Below, in pieces: positions 16,237 to 23,908 of a DNA stretch of 64,000 nt. The notes under the pieces were generated by a model. It ran no database searches. It was given only the letters and a program-made list of their open reading frames with translations, and was not told where the DNA came from. Numbering within the stretch: the stretch's first letter is position 1; each line of letters begins with the position of its first letter. The stretch is from an uncultured Bacilli bacterium (GTDB lineage Bacteria > Bacillota_I > Bacilli_A > RF39 > UBA660). The stretch is from positions 49,729 to 113,728 of the forward strand of contig CAKOLH010000002.1 in assembly GCA_934096105.1 (NCBI GenBank), written 5' to 3'. Made by a program: the position numbers and the translations under genes.

Positions 16237-16956
16237 ATGAAGAAGAAGAGAATGAGAAAGAAGAATGATAATTCTTTAAGAAATTTGTATAGTAAGAAAG
16301 TACTTAGTAGGATTGATGAAAAGATTAATTTACTTGGAGTATCTTCGAGAGTTAGTACTTTGACTTTTTTGAATATTAGGTTAATTACGATGATAGTTTT
16401 GGGAATAGTTGTATTTGTTTCTTTTGACTATGGTTATGTTTATATGCCATTTGTAATGATAATTTATTATATTTTATTTGAAAAGATATTTTTAGATAGA
16501 AGGATTAAGAAGAGAACGGAGAAACTTAATAGTGAAGCTATATATTTCTTTGAGGTTTTGACTTTGTCTCTTCAGACAGGGAGAAACTTGAATGAGGCTA
16601 TATCTGTTACTATTAATAGTGTTGATGGGGAGTTGTCTTTGGAGTTTAAAGAGGCTTTAAGACAGACTAGATTTGGTAAGAGTTTGAATGAGAGTTTGAG
16701 TGATATTCAGAAGTTTATACCTTCGGATAGTATTAATAATATTATTTTATCTCTTACACAGTCTAATATGTATGGTAGTAGTATTATTGATACTATGCAT
16801 AGTCAGATTGATTATTTGAGACAAAGAAGAATATTAGAGGTTAAGGCTAGGATTAGTAAGGTACCTATTAAGATAAGTGTTATATCAGTATTTTTCTTTA
16901 TACCACTTATATTACTTATTATATTAGGACCGGTAATACTTGGTTATATTGGTTAA
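16237..16956 (+). CDS. TadC-like pilus platform protein (T2SSF domain)
   Basis: A 239-residue partner of the TadB protein with the same plan: basic N-terminus, two helices near residues 50-85, T2SSF domain ('IYFFEVLTLSLQTGRNLNEAI') and a C-terminal helix. ATG 16228 is in frame, but AAGGTGG abuts it; ATG 16237 has the right spacing. It is the last gene of the Tad operon. No Flp major pilin, CpaB/RcpC or TadV peptidase gene is present in this operon; a prepilin peptidase is encoded at 38118. Confidence 0.86.
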   Translation: MKKKRMRKKNDNSLRNLYSKKVLSRIDEKINLLGVSSRVSTLTFLNIRLITMIVLGIVVFVSFDYGYVYMPFVMIIYYILFEKIFLDRRIKKRTEKLNSEAIYFFEVLTLSLQTGRNLNEAISVTINSVDGELSLEFKEALRQTRFGKSLNESLSDIQKFIPSDSINNIILSLTQSNMYGSSIIDTMHSQIDYLRQRRILEVKARISKVPIKISVISVFFFIPLILLIILGPVILGYIG

Positions 16957-16972
16957 TATATTTAAATATATC

Positions 16973-17001
16973 TTGACTGAAAGAGAAAATAATAGTATTA
17001 T
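16973..17001 (+). promoter_or_regulatory. Promoter of the YebC-family gene
   Basis: TTGACT (16973-16978), 17-base spacer, TATTAT (16996-17001), 30 bases before the start codon. Confidence 0.75.
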
Positions 17002-17031
17002 ATAGAAAGAAAATTATGAGGAGGAATATTT

Positions 17032-17751
17032 ATGTCAGGACATAGTAAATGGTCTACGATTAAGAGAAAAAAAGGGGCAATTGATAGTGAAAGAAGTAAG
17101 GTTTTTCAGAAACTTGCTAAAGAACTTTATGTAGCAGCGAAGAGTGGTGATCCTAATCCTGAAAATAATCCTGGACTAAGAATGGTTATAGAGAAGGCTA
17201 AAGGAGAGAATATGCCTAAGGCTAATATTGAGTCTGCGATTAATAAGGCTAAGAATGCTGGTAATGGTGAGAATTATGAATCTGTTAGATATGAGGGATA
17301 TGGTCCTTCTGGTGTAGCTATTATGATTGATTGTCTTACTGATAATAAGAATAGAACTGCTGGATTTGTAAGAAGTACTTTAACTAAAAGAGGGGGTAAT
17401 TTAGGTACTGATGGTTCTGTTAGTTATTTATTTGAAAGAAAAGGTGTTTTAGTACTTGAGAAGGTATATGATGAAGATAAACTTATGGAAGATATTCTTT
17501 CTTTAGATATACTTGATTTTATTACTGAAGATGATAGTTATGTTATTTATACTGATTCTAATAGTTTTATAGAGGTTAAAGATGCTTTAACTAATATGGG
17601 TTATGATAAGTTTATTGTTAGTGAAGTTACTTTTGTACCGAATAATTATATGGAACTTGATGAAGAGAGTACTGAGAAAGTTATTAATTTGATTGATGCT
17701 TTGAATGATTTGGATGATGTTCAAAATGTATATCATAATTTAGATATTTAA
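17032..17751 (+). CDS. yebC: YebC/PmpR family (TACO1-like) regulator
   Basis: A 239-residue protein with the invariant start MSGHSKWSTIKRKKGAID and the conserved 'YEGYGPSGVAIMID', 'NKNRTAGFVRSTLTKRGGNLG' and 'GSVSYLFERKG' segments across three domains, full family length. Members bind DNA or act in translation (relief of ribosome stalling in recent reports); which role applies here is not visible. Its own promoter and GAGGAGG RBS make it a single-gene unit between the Tad operon and the SipW-type cluster. A paired-hairpin element follows 16 bases after the stop and may serve as a terminator. Confidence 0.96.
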   Translation: MSGHSKWSTIKRKKGAIDSERSKVFQKLAKELYVAAKSGDPNPENNPGLRMVIEKAKGENMPKANIESAINKAKNAGNGENYESVRYEGYGPSGVAIMIDCLTDNKNRTAGFVRSTLTKRGGNLGTDGSVSYLFERKGVLVLEKVYDEDKLMEDILSLDILDFITEDDSYVIYTDSNSFIEVKDALTNMGYDKFIVSEVTFVPNNYMELDEESTEKVINLIDALNDLDDVQNVYHNLDI

Positions 17752-17766
17752 TTTATTTATTATTAA

Positions 17767-17849
17767 CACTCTAAGCCTAAGGTCTTAGAGTGTTATTTTG
17801 AGCCTGTAGTCTCAAAATAATATATCTACATATCTATTATATATAAGCC
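17767..17849 (-). repeat. Paired-hairpin element, copy 2 (reverse orientation)
   Basis: Read on the minus strand: head GGCTTATATATAATAGATAT, then hairpin 1 with stem TTATTTTGAG/CTCAAAATAA and loop ACTACAGG, then hairpin 2 with stem CACTCTAAG/CTTAGAGTG and loop ACCTTAGG. Hairpin 2 is identical to copy 1, while the stem of hairpin 1 differs from copy 1 by a compensated pair (TAG/CTA becomes GAG/CTC). Confidence 0.85.
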
Positions 17850-17973
17850 AAATATATATACTTTGATATTACTTGATATTAAAATAAAGTGAAGATAATT
17901 TTATTAAAATTATTGATAATAAAATTAAAATATGGTAATATAATAGTAGGTTAATAGATAGAGGTGATAAGAA

Positions 17974-18570
17974 ATGAAATTTAGTAAAATGATTTTTGTT
18001 TTGACAATTGCCGCTAGTGCTATATTTATTTGTATGATGGGTAGTTCATATGCTTATTATACTGCTACTTCTACTAATATAAATATTAATACTGGTACTA
18101 TTGATAATGGTGTTTCAGTAGTATTTGCAGATAATAATTATGTTAATATTAAGTCTGGTGTTCCTTTAGATGATGAACAAGTTATGGAATATGCTAAGGC
18201 TAATATGTTTTCAATAATGCCTGATGCTACAATTTTAGATGGTTATGATGCTTATGTTAATATTTCATTAATTAATGTTAAGATAGATGATGCTTTAAAA
18301 GTAAGTGATTTTAGATATAGTCTTATTTGTAATGATGCAAATAATCATCAGTATACTGTTGGTAGTGGGGATGGTACTTCGATTACTACTGGTACTAATC
18401 TTATACTTGGAAATATGAATACTGTTGATGGAACATTTAATATTAATACTAATTATCAATGTTATTTTAGAGTATGGATTGCTAATAAGGCTGATACTAG
18501 TCAGAATGAACTTATGGAAAAGAAGTTTTCAGCATTATTAAAAGTAAATACTATTATGAGAAAGCAGTGA
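17974..18570 (+). CDS. Secreted protein with SipW-type signal peptide
   Basis: A 198-residue protein of unknown function. Its N-terminus is a long hydrophobic signal ending 'MGSSYAYYTATSTNININTG', the pattern of SipW-dependent signal peptides (TasA/camelysin group, fibre subunits in Bacillus). The mature part is rich in Asn, Thr and beta-type residues, with two Cys (in 'LICNDANN' and 'YQCYF') that could form a disulfide. GAGGTGAT before ATG 17974 is the RBS; TATAAT at 17939 is a likely -10. It leads a cluster of five genes with related signal peptides. Whether it forms fibres is an inference. Confidence 0.72.
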   Translation: MKFSKMIFVLTIAASAIFICMMGSSYAYYTATSTNININTGTIDNGVSVVFADNNYVNIKSGVPLDDEQVMEYAKANMFSIMPDATILDGYDAYVNISLINVKIDDALKVSDFRYSLICNDANNHQYTVGSGDGTSITTGTNLILGNMNTVDGTFNINTNYQCYFRVWIANKADTSQNELMEKKFSALLKVNTIMRKQ

Positions 18571-18574
18571 TTTT

Positions 18575-19126
18575 ATGGATAAGAAGAAAAAGATTGGATT
18601 ATATATAGTATTTGTTTTATTACTTTGTATAGTAGTAGGGGCCGCTAGTTACGCTTATATTGTTGCTAGAACTAGTGAAGAAAATGTAAATAATGATTCT
18701 GGTAAGGTAGATGTTGATTATACTATAACAGAGAATATTACTGGTATTCAGTTAATGCCATCAGAAGATAAATCTGGAGGACTTCATTCAGTAGCGACTG
18801 CTAAAATAAATAGTGGTAGTGTACCTTCAGCATTTAATATTTATATTACACCTACTAGTATTACAGGACTTAATATTGCTGCTTTGAAATGGGAAGTTGT
18901 TGGTACTTATAATGGTACTACTGTATATAGTAAAAATGGTAATTTTAGTACAGCAGTTAAAGATACTCCTATTACAATAGTAGATAAATATGAACTTAAG
19001 AGTACAAATACAACATTTGATATTTATATATGGCTAGATGCTAGTTTAATTAATACAGCACTTAATGATAATAGATTTACTGCTAAAATAAGCGCTGATA
19101 CAGTACCAATTACTGGTAGTTATTAG
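18575..19126 (+). CDS. Secreted SipW-type protein, single fibre-like module
   Basis: A 183-residue protein: basic N-terminus, hydrophobic helix and 'AASYAYIVARTSEE', a SipW-type cleavage region. The remaining 140 residues form one all-beta module ending in 'TTFDIYIWLDASLIN...FTAKISADT'. The same module is recognisable in the proteins at 19315, 19869 and 31689 (conserved 'YxLYIWIDG'-type strand). It starts 4 bases after its upstream neighbour. The TAG stop overlaps an AGGAGG that serves a small downstream gene. It may be a structural subunit of a surface fibre; no function is proven. Confidence 0.7.
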   Translation: MDKKKKIGLYIVFVLLLCIVVGAASYAYIVARTSEENVNNDSGKVDVDYTITENITGIQLMPSEDKSGGLHSVATAKINSGSVPSAFNIYITPTSITGLNIAALKWEVVGTYNGTTVYSKNGNFSTAVKDTPITIVDKYELKSTNTTFDIYIWLDASLINTALNDNRFTAKISADTVPITGSY

Positions 19127-19135
19127 GAGGTTATT

Positions 19136-19282
19136 ATGAAAAATATATATGTTAACTCTATGTTAATAGGGGGGGGGCTTGCTAGTCTATTAACCCTTAT
19201 AAATAAAGACTTTACAAGTAATTTATTAAATAATATAAAGACTATAAAGAGAACTAATAGAAATATTAGTCTTTCTTTATAG
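19136..19282 (+). CDS. Small 48-residue ORF containing a nine-G tract
   Basis: ATG 19136 follows AGGAGG (19125-19130) at a spacing of 5, and the frame is open for 48 codons. It starts MKNIYVNSMLIGGGLASLL; the three Gly codons come from nine consecutive G (19169-19177), very unusual in this AT-rich DNA. Nine G keeps the full frame; ten or eight would stop within a few codons. The last codons lie in the 3' arm of the downstream terminator. It is too short to classify. It could be a small hydrophobic secreted or regulatory peptide, or the remnant of a larger gene. The strong RBS argues that it is translated. Confidence 0.5.
   Translation: MKNIYVNSMLIGGGLASLLTLINKDFTSNLLNNIKTIKRTNRNISLSL
19169..19177 (+). 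repeat. Poly-G tract of 9
   Basis: Nine consecutive G inside the small ORF at 19136. Such tracts are prone to slip during replication and would switch the frame on or off. Confidence 0.85.
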
Positions 19283-19290
19283 TCTTTTTT
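19237..19290 (+). terminator. Long-stem terminator within the SipW-type cluster
   Basis: Outer stem AAAGACTATAAAGA/TCTTTATAGTCTTT (19237-19250 with 19274-19287) encloses a second stem ACTAATA/TATTAGT, and a T run follows. It would separate the first two surface genes plus the small ORF from the next two genes. Confidence 0.8.
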
Positions 19291-19314
19291 GTGTTGTAGA
19301 AAAGAGGTATTATA

Positions 19315-19869
19315 ATGAATAAGAAATTATTATATAGTTTATTAATAGTATTATTAATAATAATAGTATCAGTAAGTATTACTTATGCTTGGTTATCTTG
19401 GTCTGGTATAGTTAATATATCAGGTACTAGTGAATGTTTTGATGTTAATTATGTTAAAGGACAAGATATAGGTAGTGATAGTAATCCTGCTAATTTTAGT
19501 TTAGCAAGTACTTATACTGAAGGTTTATCTTCAGTAATTAAAGTTAATTTAAAAGATACTTGTACTATTAGTAATGGTACTGGGACATTATATTTAAATA
19601 CTGATAGTACTACAAGTAATATATTACTTACTAGTAATGTATTAAAGTATCAAGTATTAGAAGGTACTAATGAAGTAGCAAGTGGTATAGTAAGTAGTAC
19701 AGGTAATTTACCTATATATAATAATATAGAAATAAATAATGAAGTAAAACAGTTAACAGTATATATATGGATAGATGGTAGTTTAGTAAATAATGATAAT
19801 TCTAATGATATATTATCTAGTGTATATAAAGGAAATATAAGTATGAGTATAGAAAGTGGTGATAAGTAA
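19315..19869 (+). CDS. Secreted SipW-type protein, single fibre-like module
   Basis: A 184-residue protein with signal 'LLIVLLIIIVSVSITYAWLSWSG', again a SipW-type region, and one beta module. Two Cys ('TSECFD' and 'KDTCTIS') match the disulfide-like pair of the module at 31689. The strand 'KQLTVYIWIDGSLVN' aligns with its neighbours. RBS AAGAGG before ATG 19315; it ends overlapping the start of the large gene by one base, so the two are coupled. Likely a partner subunit of the large protein. Function inferred from architecture only. Confidence 0.7.
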   Translation: MNKKLLYSLLIVLLIIIVSVSITYAWLSWSGIVNISGTSECFDVNYVKGQDIGSDSNPANFSLASTYTEGLSSVIKVNLKDTCTISNGTGTLYLNTDSTTSNILLTSNVLKYQVLEGTNEVASGIVSSTGNLPIYNNIEINNEVKQLTVYIWIDGSLVNNDNSNDILSSVYKGNISMSIESGDK

Positions 19870-21713
19870 TGAAAGATAACAAAAATAATAAAGCAAAGAT
19901 ATATATGATATTTAGTTTAATAGTATTAGTAATAGCAGTAATAGTAAGTGGTACATATGCTTATTATGTATGGACTACTTCTGATAGTGATACTACAAAA
20001 ATAGTTGCGGGTATAGGAGCAGCCACAGTTACATTTGATGGAGGAAGTGATATAAGTGCTAATCTAAGACCAGTATCAGATAAAAGTAAAGGTATAATAA
20101 AGAATATAAGTGTAAAGGGAGATACTGAAGGACTAGTATTTAATATGTACTTAGATATAACTAGTATAGATACTGGATTAAAAGATGAGAGTTTTAGATA
20201 TGAATTATATAAAGGAACTACTAAAGTAAAAGAAGGTAACTTTAGTGATAGTTATCTAACTAGTAATACAGTTACTTGTACTAAAAATAATACTAATCAT
20301 ATAGTATTATTAACTAATGAAAGTATATCTACATCAAAAACATCATATACATTATATATATGGATAGATGGTGCTAATTATACTAATCCAAATACTATGA
20401 TGAATAAAACATTTAGTTTTAAATTACATGCTGATGGAGAAGGGGCAGTAATGAAAGGCTATACAGCAGCAGATTATATTACTGATTTATACACTGAAAC
20501 AGCAAAAAAAACTGTTACAAATAATAGTATTACTTATAATACAGCACCTTCAGTATCACTTATGAATGATAGATTAGGTGGTACAATTCCAATGAAAGAG
20601 GTAAAGGCTTGGCAAACCTCTAATAACCCAACAAATAATCCATTTACTTCAGAAGAAGAATGTTTAAACTTTGTTGATACTGTTTATAGAAATAATATAA
20701 ATAATATTACTTGCAGTAGTGATTGGGAAAATAATGGCTTTGAAAGTGAAACTGCTTGTAATGAAGCAAAAACAGAAGAAAAAATAAAAGAAAATGTTAA
20801 AAACTTTCAACAAAAAATGTGTTTAAATAGTGCTGGTGAGTTTCCAGACGATACTGCAGGTGGTAATATAAGATATTATGGAGCAAGTCCAGATAATTAT
20901 ATTTATTTTAATTGTGAGACATACCCAGATACTAATTGTGAACTATGGAGAATAATAGGAGTATTTGACGGTAAATTAAAACTAATAAGAGGTAGTCAAA
21001 TAGGAGCATATTCATGGGACAACAAAAATACTACAACAGGAGCAGAAACTAATTGGGGTAAAAACGATTGGACTACAGCAAGATTAATGAAACTACTTAA
21101 TCCGAGTGATTATTATAAAGTAGACACTAATGATAATGGCTTGGGTCAAAGTTTATATTACAATAGTGCATCAGGTAAATGTTATGGCGGTCAAAATAAT
21201 GCTACAGTAGATTGTGACTTCATTAGTACAGGAATAAAAAATGAAATCACAAGAAATATGATCGCGGAGACAACATACTATTTAGGCGGATGGAATAGCA
21301 GTTCAATATATCCAAACTTGGCATATGAAAAAGAAAGAGGAACAGTAGTATATTCAGGAAATAAAACATCATGGGTTGGTAAGATAGCGTTAGCATATCT
21401 AAGCGACTATGGCTATGCAGTAGACTTAAATCAATGCAAGCAGACGCTAAATAATTATAACAGTAGTACTTGTGCTTCAAATAACTGGTTGAAAACAGTT
21501 ATAACAAACAACGGAAGTAATTATGGATGGTTATTAGCCCCTATATCCGACGGCTCGAGCGATGCGTGGCGTGTGTTTTTGACGGGCGACCTGCGTAGTG
21601 GCAACGATGCCTATAGCAACTTTGGGGTTGCGCCAGTCCTTTATCTAAACTCTGATATTAGTATAGAAAAAGGTGATGGTTCTTCAAGTAATCCATATCG
21701 TTTATCTGTATAA
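19869..21713 (+). CDS. Large SipW-type surface protein with C-type-lectin-like C-terminus and hypervariable-looking patch
   Basis: A 614-residue protein. A SipW-type signal ('IVSGTYAYYVWTTSD') precedes the fibre-like module (about 45-200, with 'TVTFDGGSDI' and 'YTLYIWIDGANY'), a Cys-containing linker (about 200-310) and a C-terminal domain (about 320-614). That domain ends 'GVAPVLYLNSDISI...GDGSSSNPYRL', as in lectin-fold/FGE-like domains (DUF6273-like) used as targets of diversity-generating retroelements. Residues about 558-591 are encoded by a GC-rich stretch unlike the rest of the gene, full of codons ending in C. No retroelement reverse transcriptase is in the window. A paired-hairpin element follows 8 bases after the stop. 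Confidence 0.78.
   Translation: MKDNKNNKAKIYMIFSLIVLVIAVIVSGTYAYYVWTTSDSDTTKIVAGIGAATVTFDGGSDISANLRPVSDKSKGIIKNISVKGDTEGLVFNMYLDITSIDTGLKDESFRYELYKGTTKVKEGNFSDSYLTSNTVTCTKNNTNHIVLLTNESISTSKTSYTLYIWIDGANYTNPNTMMNKTFSFKLHADGEGAVMKGYTAADYITDLYTETAKKTVTNNSITYNTAPSVSLMNDRLGGTIPMKEVKAWQTSNNPTNNPFTSEEECLNFVDTVYRNNINNITCSSDWENNGFESETACNEAKTEEKIKENVKNFQQKMCLNSAGEFPDDTAGGNIRYYGASPDNYIYFNCETYPDTNCELWRIIGVFDGKLKLIRGSQIGAYSWDNKNTTTGAETNWGKNDWTTARLMKLLNPSDYYKVDTNDNGLGQSLYYNSASGKCYGGQNNATVDCDFISTGIKNEITRNMIAETTYYLGGWNSSSIYPNLAYEKERGTVVYSGNKTSWVGKIALAYLSDYGYAVDLNQCKQTLNNYNSSTCASNNWLKTVITNNGSNYGWLLAPISDGSSDAWRVFLTGDLRSGNDAYSNFGVAPVLYLNSDISIEKGDGSSSNPYRLSV
21541..21640 (+). other. Candidate DGR variable region
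   Basis: By hand count 58 of these 100 bases are G or C, against roughly a quarter to a third in the surrounding gene. Codons of the NNC type dominate (TCC, GAC, GGC, AGC, GGC, GAC, GGC, AAC, GCC, AGC, AAC), whereas the rest of the gene prefers NNT/NNA. This is what adenine-directed mutagenesis of AAC codons would leave behind in a DGR target. The patch ends just before the conserved GVAPVLYL. Confidence 0.6.
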
Positions 21714-21720
21714 CATCTAA

Positions 21721-21814
21721 GTATATAGATATGGCTTATATATGATAGATTATTCTTAGACTAAGAATTAGGCTAAGAATAACACTAATAAGACTTAGAA
21801 TAAGGCTTATAGTG
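21721..21814 (+). repeat. Paired-hairpin element, copy 3
   Basis: Head ATAGATATGGCTTATATATG then ATAG. Hairpin 1: stem TTATTCTTAG/CTAAGAATAA, cap ACTAAGAATTAGG (21750-21782). Hairpin 2: CACTAATAAG/CTTATAGTG, cap ACTTAGAATAAGG (21783-21814). In this copy the cap itself folds into a second short stem with a GAA loop, still flanked by the constant A and G. Confidence 0.85.
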
Positions 21815-21825
21815 AATAAAATATA

Positions 21826-21872
21826 AAGAAAATAAGTAAACATATAGTTTATTTACTTTCTTTTTTTCTTTT
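21826..21872 (+). terminator. Probable terminator of the SipW-type cluster
   Basis: Stem GAAAATAAGTAAAC/GTTTATTTACTTTC with one mismatch and one G-T pair, followed by a long T run. Confidence 0.6.
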
Positions 21873-21900
21873 TATGTAGTACAATTATTATGGTGATAGT

Positions 21901-22944
21901 ATGAATAATACAAATGTTATTGTAAGTGTTAATACTATGAATGATATTAGTAATATTAATAATAATACTAAATATATTAATCTATCTATAGATTCTTTTA
22001 ATAGTGATGTTATTAATTATTTTTTAGAATATGGAAAAGAATATTCTTATACTGATACTATTAATAATAAGAATGGATTTATATATGCTACTTATAGTAT
22101 GTTTAAGAATAGTGAGAATATTATTAATGGTATTATTAATAATATACCTAGTAATTTATCTAATATAGAGAAGGTTAGATATTTATATATAGCATTAGGT
22201 AAAATACTTAGTGCAGATATTAATACTATGGATAATAAGAATGAAAAGATATCTTTTAGTAGTGTTAGTATTATTAATAATATTTGGGGTTCTATTACTA
22301 GTGGTAAGACTACTAGTGCTTGTATATCTAAATTACTTATGTATTTATGTTCTAGAATAGGTATTAAGTCAGAACTTATTAATAGTGATATTAATGGTAA
22401 TATAGGTAATAAGATATATGTTGATGATAGTTTTTTAATTGTAGATTTATATAATGATTTATATAATATACAAGGTGGTTTTAGTACTAAGTATTTTGAT
22501 AAGTATAATGATAACAAGGATATTGATAGAAAGATATTTTATATAAAGAATAGTTATACTAATGAAATTATTGATAATGAACTTAGAGGTCTTGATTATA
22601 CTAAAGATAATATGCTTAATGATATACTTGGAGTACTTGAGAGAAGTACTAATATTAGTAATGTTGGCGTTATAGAATTATCAAAGATATGTAAAGATAT
22701 TTTTGATAAATATACTCCTAATTATGATATAAGAATTAATAATTTATTTTTACTTGATAGTGATGAGAATAAGGAACATTTTATTGTTATTAGTTATGAT
22801 AATAGTTTTTATAGTTATAATTATAATAAGGGATGTTTTGTTAAAATGAGTTATGATGTTATTGCTAAGAATATTAAAGATAATAAGATTGGTATATATG
22901 AAGGAGAGAACTTCTATTGTAAGGAAAGTAGGTTAATGTTATGA
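21901..22944 (+). CDS. Transglutaminase-like fold protein, probably degenerate
   Basis: A 347-residue protein without signal peptide. The middle ('SITSGKTTSACISKLLMYLCSRIGIKSEL', roughly residues 135-165) resembles the helix carrying the Cys of transglutaminase-like cysteine proteins. 'KIYVDDSFLIVDLYND' resembles the strand with the Asp, but no His is seen at the usual place before it (NIGNKIYVDD), so catalysis is doubtful. The very high Asn/Ile/Asp content is normal for this genome. It overlaps the CNNM-like gene by 4 bases, so the two are co-transcribed. The family call is tentative; otherwise hypothetical. Confidence 0.45.
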   Translation: MNNTNVIVSVNTMNDISNINNNTKYINLSIDSFNSDVINYFLEYGKEYSYTDTINNKNGFIYATYSMFKNSENIINGIINNIPSNLSNIEKVRYLYIALGKILSADINTMDNKNEKISFSSVSIINNIWGSITSGKTTSACISKLLMYLCSRIGIKSELINSDINGNIGNKIYVDDSFLIVDLYNDLYNIQGGFSTKYFDKYNDNKDIDRKIFYIKNSYTNEIIDNELRGLDYTKDNMLNDILGVLERSTNISNVGVIELSKICKDIFDKYTPNYDIRINNLFLLDSDENKEHFIVISYDNSFYSYNYNKGCFVKMSYDVIAKNIKDNKIGIYEGENFYCKESRLML

Positions 22945-23873
22945 TTTTAGTTATTATATTTTTATTATGTGTACTTGTTATTACTTCACTACTTGAATCT
23001 TCTTATTCTTCTCTTAATATTATTAGAATTAAGAAACTTATGGAAAATAAGAATAAGAAGGCTAAGATGGTATATAAGTTATATTCTAAGTATTCAGAGG
23101 CTATTACTTCGATACTTGTTGTTAACTGCGTATGTAGTGTTATGGTAAGTTCTCTTACTACTTATTATTTTTCTAATGTATATGGTGATGGCTCTGTTAC
23201 ACTAGTTACAATTATACTTACTTTGATTATTTTAATATTTACAGAGATAACTCCTAAAATATTGGGAAGAGAATATTCGGAAGTAGTGGCTATGAGACTA
23301 GCTCCGGTGTTAAAGGTGATGGTAACTATTCTTATGCCTATTAATAAGTTAATTGCTAAGTTAGAGAGTAAGGTTAAGAATAATCATAGAGTGACCGCTA
23401 CTAAAGACGAACTTGTTGAGATAGTTAAAACTATTAAAGATGAGGGTGTTATTGAAGAAAAAGAAAGTGCTTTTATTCAAAAGGCTGTTATACTAAAGAA
23501 ATTAAAAGTACAGAATATTATGATTAGTAAGGAGAATGTTTCTTATTTATATGATACTGATTCTTCTTTAAAGGTAAGGAAATGTATTTTTAGAGATCAT
23601 CATGATAGAATACCTATAATTACTAAAGATAATAAGATTGTTGGTATATTATATGAAGTTGATTTACTTGATGAAATACTTAATAATGGGACTATTAGTA
23701 TTAAGAGAAATGTTAAGGAACCTGTTACTGTAAGTAAGAATACTAATTTAGCAGCATGTCTTGAAGTATTACATGGTGCTAGAGCACATATGGCTCTTGT
23801 TACTGATAGAGAAAATAATTTTCTTGGTATTGTTACTATGGAAGATATTATTAATGAACTTATGAAGTCATAG
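22941..23873 (+). CDS. CNNM/HlyC-family membrane protein (DUF21 plus CBS pair)
   Basis: A 310-residue protein: DUF21 transmembrane domain (about 1-135, with 'ITEITPKILGREYSE', the family Glu-Ile-Thr-Pro-Lys motif) and two CBS domains (about 185-305: 'NIMISKENVSYLY', 'DRIPIITKDNKIVGILYEVDLLDEI', 'AHMALVTDRENNFLGIVTMEDIINEL'). The family includes Mg2+ or Na+ exporters such as MpfA. The C-terminal CorC_HlyC domain found in longer members is absent, making this a short form. ATG 22941 overlaps the upstream gene by 4 bases. A terminator overlaps the stop codon. Confidence 0.88.
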   Translation: MILVIIFLLCVLVITSLLESSYSSLNIIRIKKLMENKNKKAKMVYKLYSKYSEAITSILVVNCVCSVMVSSLTTYYFSNVYGDGSVTLVTIILTLIILIFTEITPKILGREYSEVVAMRLAPVLKVMVTILMPINKLIAKLESKVKNNHRVTATKDELVEIVKTIKDEGVIEEKESAFIQKAVILKKLKVQNIMISKENVSYLYDTDSSLKVRKCIFRDHHDRIPIITKDNKIVGILYEVDLLDEILNNGTISIKRNVKEPVTVSKNTNLAACLEVLHGARAHMALVTDRENNFLGIVTMEDIINELMKS

Positions 23874-23886
23874 ACTTCTTTTTCTT
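23864..23886 (+). terminator. Terminator overlapping the end of the CNNM-like gene
   Basis: GAAGTC, loop ATA, GACTTC, then TTTTTCTTTTT. The stop codon TAG lies in the loop. Confidence 0.7.
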
Positions 23887-23908
23887 TTTATGTTATGATA
23901 TATATGTG

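Noticed and set aside
17761..17820. Simple terminator behind the YebC-family gene
   Set aside because: The two hairpins match the paired-hairpin family in detail and have no proper T run; a terminator role may be secondary.
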